From: Naematelia aurantialba
Lineage: Eukaryota; Basidiomycota; Tremellomycetes; Tremellales; Naemateliaceae
Direction of reading: 5' to 3'
DNA length: 64,000 nucleotides
Assembly: GCA_021527695.1 (NCBI GenBank)
Contig: JAKFAO010000002.1
Span: forward strand, 1,116,501 to 1,180,500
The notes beneath the pieces were generated by a model. The model ran no database searches. It was not told the DNA's origin and saw only the letters and a list, made by a program, of their open reading frames with translations. Every line of letters starts with the position of its first letter. Within the stretch, counting starts at the first letter, position 1. The position numbers and the translations under genes are program-made. Positions 57,670-64,000 of this stretch are shown here, in pieces.

Positions 57670-60625
57670 CTAGTGCCCATCAACTCTGATCTCGCCCTCA
57701 CCATCCAGCATCTCATCGCCCATAACCATCTGCCAGACATTCCCACCCTCCACACCCTTCTCCAGTAGTGGCTCCCCGACTTCCATCTTGGCCAGGACGT
57801 CTTGCTCCTGCGCATCCAGGTTGCTCCCTGCGAGCCCCAGGAGCCGAGCGGTGAGAAGCATCCACCGAGTAGCGTTGCCCACCGTCCAAAAGTCCTCGCT
57901 CGTGGCTCCATCGTCGGAATGAACCTTGACCATTGGCATGTCGTAATCGCTCACAAAGCGTTCGGCCACACTGTTGGGATCAGACTTCCCATCCAACTCT
58001 CGGTTGGTCGACAAGTCGCGGTGCACCCTAATCTTCCCTTGAGAGATGTCGAACAATACCTGCGCCACCGCAGATGGCGAAGATGTCGGGGTCACCCATC
58101 CGTTGATCCCATGTTTCACCTGCAGTGGGATACCACCGGCGTCCGAGGTGATGATGGGGACTCGCTTGTTGACCGCCTGAGCCCGTAAGCGTCACTCGCT
58201 GCATTATATCTTGCTCCCTCACCTCGGTCACCTTGATTTCGAAACCCTCACGAGTGGAAAGCTGAGTAGCGACCCAGGCGCCTTGCAAGATGCAACCCAG
58301 GATTGAGTCGCTCTAGATAATGTTAGCATGCGTCTCATGGCAGCTGGATTCGCACATACAGGCGGAGCTCGAACTATAGAGACATCTCCGTTCACCAAGT
58401 CATATTCCTTCGTTGAGAGAATCTGGCTTGTCAGAATTGTATTCCCACCTATAAGCTGCGTCCAGACTCACGTCGTGAAGTTTTTCGCTGCGTGTCGTCA
58501 GCGTTGGTTGAACATGAAGACTCAGGTCACATACTAGATAACCGTTCCATCCGGATCGTCAACACTGCCGTGGCCCATAATGATGAGCTGAGGTCCACCG
58601 TCAATGGGCGGTTGGTCGAGGTTCTCGAGCATCTGTCGGAACTGAAGATACGCCGCGAGTAGATCTTCGATGCCTGTTATCCAATGTCAGCATTGAAGGG
58701 AGATTCAGGCGAGGAAACTGGCCTTTGGAAGGATCGAACCGTGCAATCTGACAGATATAGCCCTGAAAATGTAAGGTTGCTATCGCTTCGTGTGGCTTGG
58801 CAAGACCAGAAGACTCACTCTGTCCCAATCGATGGTCACGCCGCACTGCTCACGAGACAGGTGGTTGAAGTGTTCTCGGTAGTATCGCACAGACGCATGG
58901 CCGTATGGCTTGTTGAGCCCATCGAGCGGACTGTCCTTCATCAGCATCGGACGATCGAGGCCAACAAGGTAGATACTCTGTAGCAGGTGCCATGTATAGA
59001 ACAGGCAATTTTTCCTTCACATTCTTGGGGACGAAGAATTTGACGGGATGCTAGGGTGTATCAGCTACTCCATTGCGAAAATGGCGACCTACCGCAATGA
59101 ACAGGTCAACGTCCTTGATAAAGCTGAACAGGTAGTCCCAAGTCCGTGCTTGGGCCGTCAAGGGATCGTCGGTTAGGTCAGATTGAACTGCCGTCGTGAG
59201 CTGTCGGATCATCAGTAGGTTGGAAACTCACTCTGAATGTGTGAGCGAAACATGATCTTCGCATCAGGTCTCTTCTTCTTGATGAGCGGGATGAGTGCAG
59301 TCACTGGAATGTCAGCACCAGGTCGCGACAGGTCAGAGACCAGGCTTACACTGGGGGTCATCGATGATGATCATATCCGCCTCGATCGCTCCATTGGACC
59401 AGAATATCTCGTCTAGTCTGATCAGCACGGCAAGTATTTGCTCTGCAGTAAACTTACAGTTCTGCTCAGTCCAAAGCTCAAACCACCTATGGTCCTCCTC
59501 GGTCATCTCAACACCCTCTGGGGCAACACCCTGGAGAACATTATGGATCTTGCGCTTGGTGATGTCGAAGACGGTTGGGTGCCCTTCAGGGACATACCAC
59601 TTTACGTCGAGGCCGACCATCTTCCACAGACGGATGAGAGCGTGTCGCATGAGAGCGACACCACCCCCCTGTGGGGTCGCGGAGAAGAATGCAATCGTGG
59701 TCTTGTTCTGGCGAAGCAGAGACGACAGAGCGATGAAGCGCTTCCAGAGCTGCGCACATCAGCAGTGGTCATTGCAGTGGTTGAAATTGCATGATCCAAC
59801 TTACTTGAGGGCTCGTGCTTTGCTCGTATTGGGTGAGAGTGCACAATCTCACATCGCCACCGCAGTCAACGAGGACAGAGTGATCACTTGGCGCGGCTTC
59901 GGCGGTCGTGGCAGAGTGACTCGCCTGAGCATGAATTAGGCGGGTTCGGCCATGGCGAGAGAGCACAGCTCACTGGGTGTAGGTGCTTGAGGGCCATAGT
60001 AACGGCTGAGGATGCACCGGCTTGCGTGGATGGTGCCGGCAACTTGGTAAAGATGGAGGTGGACGGTTTGACGAGGAAGCTAGAACTCCATCAGACAAAC
60101 GTGGTCGAGAGCCTGAGGGTCCAGCACGGGTCAGACATCACGTACGGGATACAATCGACATGGAGCCAGACGGTTGCGAAGAACTCGACCCCTTGTGCAT
60201 TCTTCAACTCTGGGGGGGCCGGCTCGGCGATACTAACGAGTCTGACCTAGGAGAAGAGTCAGTATCGGCCTCGGTGTACGGCTTTCATCCAACGTGCAGC
60301 AAGTTGAACGATCTCGACGACTCACGTTCATGCCTTTTTGCGTCTGGATCTGCCTGATGATCTCCAATCCCTCTTGAGCAAAGCGCTTTGCCTCGGCATT
60401 GAGTCCCTCCATGTCGCCGTCCTTTTGGGTGTGATACGCAAAGTGAAAGGTCTCGCTCTCGATAACACCCGTGCCGTCGTGCAGGACGCAAGTGTACTCG
60501 AGGTCCCGCGTCTTGTTCGGGTCAGAACTGGGAGGCTCGATCTGGAGCGCCAGACCCAGGAAGATGTCTTGGATGGCGACATTCTTCCGCTGGGAGCTCA
60601 TAGACAGCTTGCGGTGCGGCGACAT
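57670..60625 (-). CDS. Trehalose phosphorylase/synthase, GT4 family (Ccg-9-like)
   Basis: Retaining glucosyltransferase that interconverts trehalose and glucose 1-phosphate plus glucose, a cytosolic step of basidiomycete trehalose metabolism. The start at 60625 gives MSPHRKLSMSSQRKNVAI; the ATG at 60601 is an alternative. The N-domain has LEYTCVLHDGTGVIESE. The GT4 core follows through many introns: NKTTIAFFSATPQGGGVALM (glycine-rich donor loop), HALIRLWKMVGLDVKWYVPE, NGAIEADMIIIDDPQ, AKIMFRSHIQIES, GYICQIARFDPSKGIEDLL, DGGPQLIIMGHGSVDDPDGT. The C-terminus has MKHGINGWVTPTSSPSAVAQ and ends GEIRVDGH at 57670. Domain order and approximate length fit the family. Whether it acts as phosphorylase or synthase in vivo is not decided by sequence. 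Confidence 0.85.
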
Positions 60626-61125
60626 GTTGGGTGAGTGACCAGGTGACGACGTGGAACGTTGAAAGAGAGGGAAAGAAGAGGCATGTGATGATGCCCGGTG
60701 CCGCGGCGTAGTGGACGATCTGCGACTCTTTGGGTTTGCGTGGAGCTTTCTTTCCCTTTCGTCGCAGGGTTCGCCTCGGGCGGACGACGACGCCTCGGCA
60801 AGGGTCGAGGGGAATCTACTAATACAAACGGGGTGCCTAATACAAGGGATTACAAACGGGGTGATCTAATACAAATAGGGGAACAGCTTCGATTACAAAT
60901 CGGGCACCAGATCGGTGATTACCCCGGATCATTTTGCTATTCAATCGAGTGCAGTGCGGGGTAAACAAAGCTTTCCGTCGTAGCAGCTACGTCATGATTC
61001 GCACACACATCCACGTGGCTTGTCTCCTCTGCCTTCTACAGCACGAAACGATACGCAGTCGGCTCACACTACTCGTATCCAAACTGTCGCTGCGTTTCCT
61101 CAGAAATCTCAGATTCTATTCCACA
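60626..61125. promoter_or_regulatory. Divergent promoter region
   Basis: 500 bp between trehalose phosphorylase (-) and the I9 inhibitor gene (+). It contains short repeats of an ACAAACGGGGT-type motif around 60822-60875 (TAATACAAACGGGGTGCCTA and TTACAAACGGGGTGATCTAA). Confidence 0.4.
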
Positions 61126-61594
61126 ATGGCCGACAGGAAAGGTCAGCTCTACATGACCATCTCTATGCTCGCTCCTAACAGCACAGTGGTCTTGCAGTTC
61201 AAAAAGTCAGCGTCGCCAGAGGACAGGGCTCGCATCGTCGACTCGCTCAAAGCCAAGGGTGCGCCATGGCCCTTGACAAAGGCTGCATAAGTTTGTTTCG
61301 CTGACAACAAAACCCTACAGGTGCCTTGATCCACAACGATGACAACATCAACTCTCGCAGTACGCTTGCCGTTCCTCTCGATGTTTGCCCCCCTTCCTCA
61401 AGACTGACAGTAGCTTAGTAATGCCGTTCATCAGCTTGACTTTGCCAAACGACCACTACGAAGGTCTGAAGGCCGAATGTGTTGATGGTAGCCACAGTGT
61501 CGTGGAGAATATCGGTGGGCGACATTCTATTCACGCGCATATGTGCTAAACCCGGTGTATAGAAGAGGACCAGGAGATGCGGATCCAGGCCTGA
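61126..61594 (+). CDS. Proteinase B inhibitor-like protein (inhibitor I9 family, Pbi2-like)
   Basis: Small intron-rich gene. The ATG at 61126 gives MADRKGQLYMTISMLAPN, then TVVLQFKKSASPEDRARIVD and SLKAKG (exon 1 ends 61258). Exon 2 (61321-61359) reads ALIHNDDNINSR. Exon 3 starts 61419 with MPFISLTLPNDHYEGLKAE and ends VVENI. The last exon gives EEDQEMRIQA and stops at 61592-61594. The pattern of strand, helix, strand and terminal VENIEEDQE is that of Pbi2/I9 propeptide-like inhibitors (VIENVEEDKE in yeast), which inhibit vacuolar serine protease Prb1 and assist vacuole fusion. The N-terminus is somewhat longer than in yeast Pbi2. Phases agree at every junction. Confidence 0.78.
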
Positions 61595-62040
61595 TTGATG
61601 AGATGGTAGTTGTTATTTCGGTGTGGATGCGCTCAACGTGATATCGTCGGGCGTTCGTTGTAAAGCGAAGAACGATGTAATGACCAGATGATGCCACGAT
61701 GATGGACGTCAACGAGCCTCTTTGACCACTTACATAAAACAGGAGACTCGCATTGCCGCTGTTTGGTTTGCGTTCCGTGCTCTTCCGCAAACATCGGCCT
61801 CTCTGTCTAGCTAAAGCACTTGACTTAGCTTGTGAAACTATTCCCAGATGTGAGCGTCCTCACAGGGCGAAACCCCAAGCAGAACATGTTCATTGGGTTG
61901 TCCTGTTATATGGGGGTCAAAGACGAAATTTGCTCCCGCCCGGTCTGCTGGCCTCGGTGGGGTCGGCCCGTCCCAACACTAGTCAGAATCTCTCTCCGTG
62001 TCTTGTACACCGCGGAATCTTGGGCAGAGCCATCCGGAGC
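61595..62040. other. Intergenic spacer
   Basis: 446 bp; 3' UTR of the inhibitor and promoter of the Zn2Cys6 factor. Confidence 0.4.
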
Positions 62041-64000
62041 ATGCACTCCCGAAACTCGTACAACTCAGCTTCTGGATCCACCCACGGGCAGGACGTAAGG
62101 CCCAATTTCAATGGTAACCGAGATGCCCGTGAGTCGCGGACAGCTGTCCATCGAGCCTTCCGCGCGGTCAGCTAACGTTGCCCAGGTGCTTGTGTAAGTC
62201 TCCTCGGCCCGAGGCGGGGCCGTCCTTGCACACATTCTTGCTCATGCTCGTAGGATATGTGCAGGCGCATGAAGATACGTTGTTTGGGGAAGGAGGATCC
62301 CCCCTGTCATCGATGTCGAGCTATGAACCTGTCCTGCACCTTTCAGGAAACAAAGCGGCCCAAGACCGAAGCGCAGAATGACGAGTAAGGCGACCTACTA
62401 CGATGACATGCAGTGTACTAACTCGATACCAGCACACGCATATCCCATATGGAGGATGAAATCGAGACGCTCAAGACTGACCTGGAAGCGCTCATGGCAT
62501 GGCAGGAGACGGCAGCCAAGACGCTGTCCCACTTGTCAGGCAGTGGACCGACAGTCCTTGACCGTGAGGCTGTCCGCTAATTCCCCTGTTCCGTCGCCTT
62601 CTGCATCTAGACCGTTCCGTCTAATGTCGGCATCTATCATGCCGGAATCTGCTTACCCCTTGACCACAGGCAAGCCTCATCTCGAGGTCCGCCCTCCCTT
62701 GGTGCACGCCCACTCGAGCTACACGCTAGCCGCGGCGTCGATTTCTCGAGATCGATCCGAGAGCTATGATCCAGAACATATCCCTCTCATTGAAGGCATG
62801 ATAACCGAACAGGAAACAGCTCGTCTGGTTGAAGATGGGTACTCCCCGCCGCACTCTAGACGTATACAAGAGTCGGACATACGGGGTCGAAAACGGAGCG
62901 CACCAGACGATGTCCACTCCCCGATGGCTAGGCAACGGAGACGATCACAGTCTCCTGTAGTAATCGACAGATCAACGCCGAAAGGCATGGAGATGAAGTA
63001 TCAGGATCCGGTCACTATGGGCTTGTGCTCGGAATCCGACGCCAGGCGGTTGTTCGACGAGTATGTCTGTCTTGCCACGGTGGCACTAAAGCTGATCATG
63101 GTAGCTTCTTCGTGCACTCGCACTCATCTATTCCCGTTTATGACCCAGCAATCGATACATGGGACAGGTGAGCGCTGATTCTGACAATGCCGATGCGCTA
63201 GTCGAAACCACGAGAGGGCGATGCCCCACTACCAAATTCATCGCCCCTCTTCCCATTCGTGGGGACGTAATGGAGCTCACACGTGCAGCCTTCGTGCAAG
63301 ATCGCCCTTTTCCATTACGGTCATCATGTTTGTTGGGAAGAAAATACAGGATTCAGGAGGTACATCTTGTCTTTCCCCAATCATAGACACAGCTCATCCT
63401 CCAACAGGGCCTGTCAGCGATCTGCAGCGGAAATGTAGAGAGCAGGCAGAGCGAATTGGCAAGTCGAAGTGATCCAACGTCAGCTCCGGCTAATGGGGCC
63501 AGGCAAGGAAACCTTATTCTCGCCGGTATCTAGCTTGGAGACTCTACAAGCTCTGAGTGAGTGAAGGCGAGGCGCCAGTATGACTGAATCTTTACAGTAA
63601 TCCTTGCCTCTTGGGGAGACACTGGATGGAGACCAGGCTGTGAGTTTGCTGGTGAGACGATGACTTATCATACGAAGGTCACGCAATCAACATGGGGTTC
63701 GTTCCGATACACCGCTCAACTGATGAACAGGATGGACATGGATCTTCCACGATGTTTACCGCGTTTGGCCGGATCCATTACGGATAAAGGATTCGTGGGA
63801 GAGATTGGCGAGAGAGATCGTCGTCTGGTTGCTGGCGCTCGAGTCTGGCTGGCAGTACGTGATACAGCCTCTTAATCGGGAGTCGTGTGGGTACTGACTC
63901 CCCTTTGCTTAGCTCACCAAGATGAAGATTGAGTAAGTCATCGTTATCTGTGAAGGCTGGACCCCATAGGATGGCTTTCAACTACTGTCGGCCCGAGTTG
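62041..64000 (+). CDS. Zn2Cys6 transcription factor, 3' end beyond window
   Basis: The ATG at 62041 gives MHSRNSYNSASGSTHGQD. Splicing then yields the binuclear cluster CDMCRRMKIRCLGKEDPPCH followed by RCRAMNLSC (CX2CX6CX7CX2CX6C). A coiled-coil-like helix comes next (ISHMEDEIETLKTDLEALMA), then a linker with RGRKRSAPDD. The middle-homology region follows: DPVTMGLCSESDARRLFDD, then FFVHSHSSIPVYDPAIDTWD, SLRARSPFSITVIMFVGKKI, KETLFSPVSSLETLQAL and IILASWGDTGWRPG, HAINMG. This order is typical of fungal-specific transcription factor domains. One intron (about 63462-63506) is best read as GC-AG. The last visible exon is RRLVAGARVWLALTKMKIE, and the gene continues past 64000. Target genes unknown. 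Confidence 0.85.

Noticed and set aside
61126..61180. A possible intron (GTCAGC...ACAG) right after MADRK in the I9 inhibitor
   Set aside because: Removing it breaks the frame leading into TVVLQFKK, whereas reading through keeps it.
62559..62625. A short intron ending TCTAG at about 62620 in the Zn2Cys6 gene
   Set aside because: It leads directly to an in-frame stop. The acceptor ACCACAG further downstream keeps frame with the rest of the protein.

Overview
The window is nuclear DNA of a basidiomycete fungus, most likely a yeast-like Tremellomycete. The evidence is dense genes broken by many short introns (mostly about 40-70 bp, GT-AG), a GT4-type trehalose phosphorylase/synthase gene, a chromodomain-bearing Gypsy retrotransposon, and NPFRQSM repeats in the AP180-type adaptor. 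The species assignment is inference. All gene models were spliced by hand, so exon edges are predictions.

Layout. 0-3.4 kb: 3' end of TFIIH subunit Ssl1/p44 (+), then U5 snRNP protein Dim1 and mitochondrial Mn/Fe superoxide dismutase (both -). 4-8.6 kb: a double-BRCT protein resembling Rap1 and a SET/MYND protein (both +). 8.9-10.2 kb: a secreted protein of unknown function (-). 11.2-14.5 kb: three tandem intron-poor paralogs of an unrecognised family (+). 14.7-18.2 kb: U3 processome WD40 protein Utp12/Dip2 (-), then a 1.9 kb spacer and a forkhead factor (+, 20.1-22.1 kb). 22.6-25 kb: epsin of the Ent3/epsinR type (+). 25.4-27.3 kb: TFIIE beta (-). 27.6-29.6 kb: a secreted Ser/Thr-rich repeat protein with KR sites (-). 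30.1-31.4 kb: an RFX-like DNA-binding protein (+). 31.9-34.2 kb: a type II membrane glycoprotein (+). 34.5-36.4 kb: a second double-BRCT protein (-). 36.6-38.4 kb: COP9 signalosome subunit 4 (-).

The accessory block is 39-50 kb. It holds a phosphotransferase remnant, a 7.2 kb chromovirus with identical 264-bp LTRs and a GCGAC target duplication, and two more paralogous orphan genes. The retrotransposon shows three notable things: a 13-nt self-complementary primer site placed exactly where Tf1-type self-priming would need it; a nested 412-bp solo LTR that breaks the integrase; and a spliced antisense gene encoding a CX2CX6C-X23-CX2CX6C protein with a basic/acidic tail.

51-64 kb: AP180-like clathrin adaptor (+), an unknown Ser-rich protein (-), a microsatellite-rich spacer (199 bp of CT), trehalose phosphorylase (-), a small proteinase-B-inhibitor-like I9 protein (+) and the 5' part of a Zn2Cys6 transcription factor (+) that runs off the window.

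The housekeeping genes cover transcription (TFIIH, TFIIE), splicing, rRNA processing, endocytosis and protein turnover. They share no operon-like logic. The unusual biology is concentrated in the retrotransposon and the two orphan paralog clusters.
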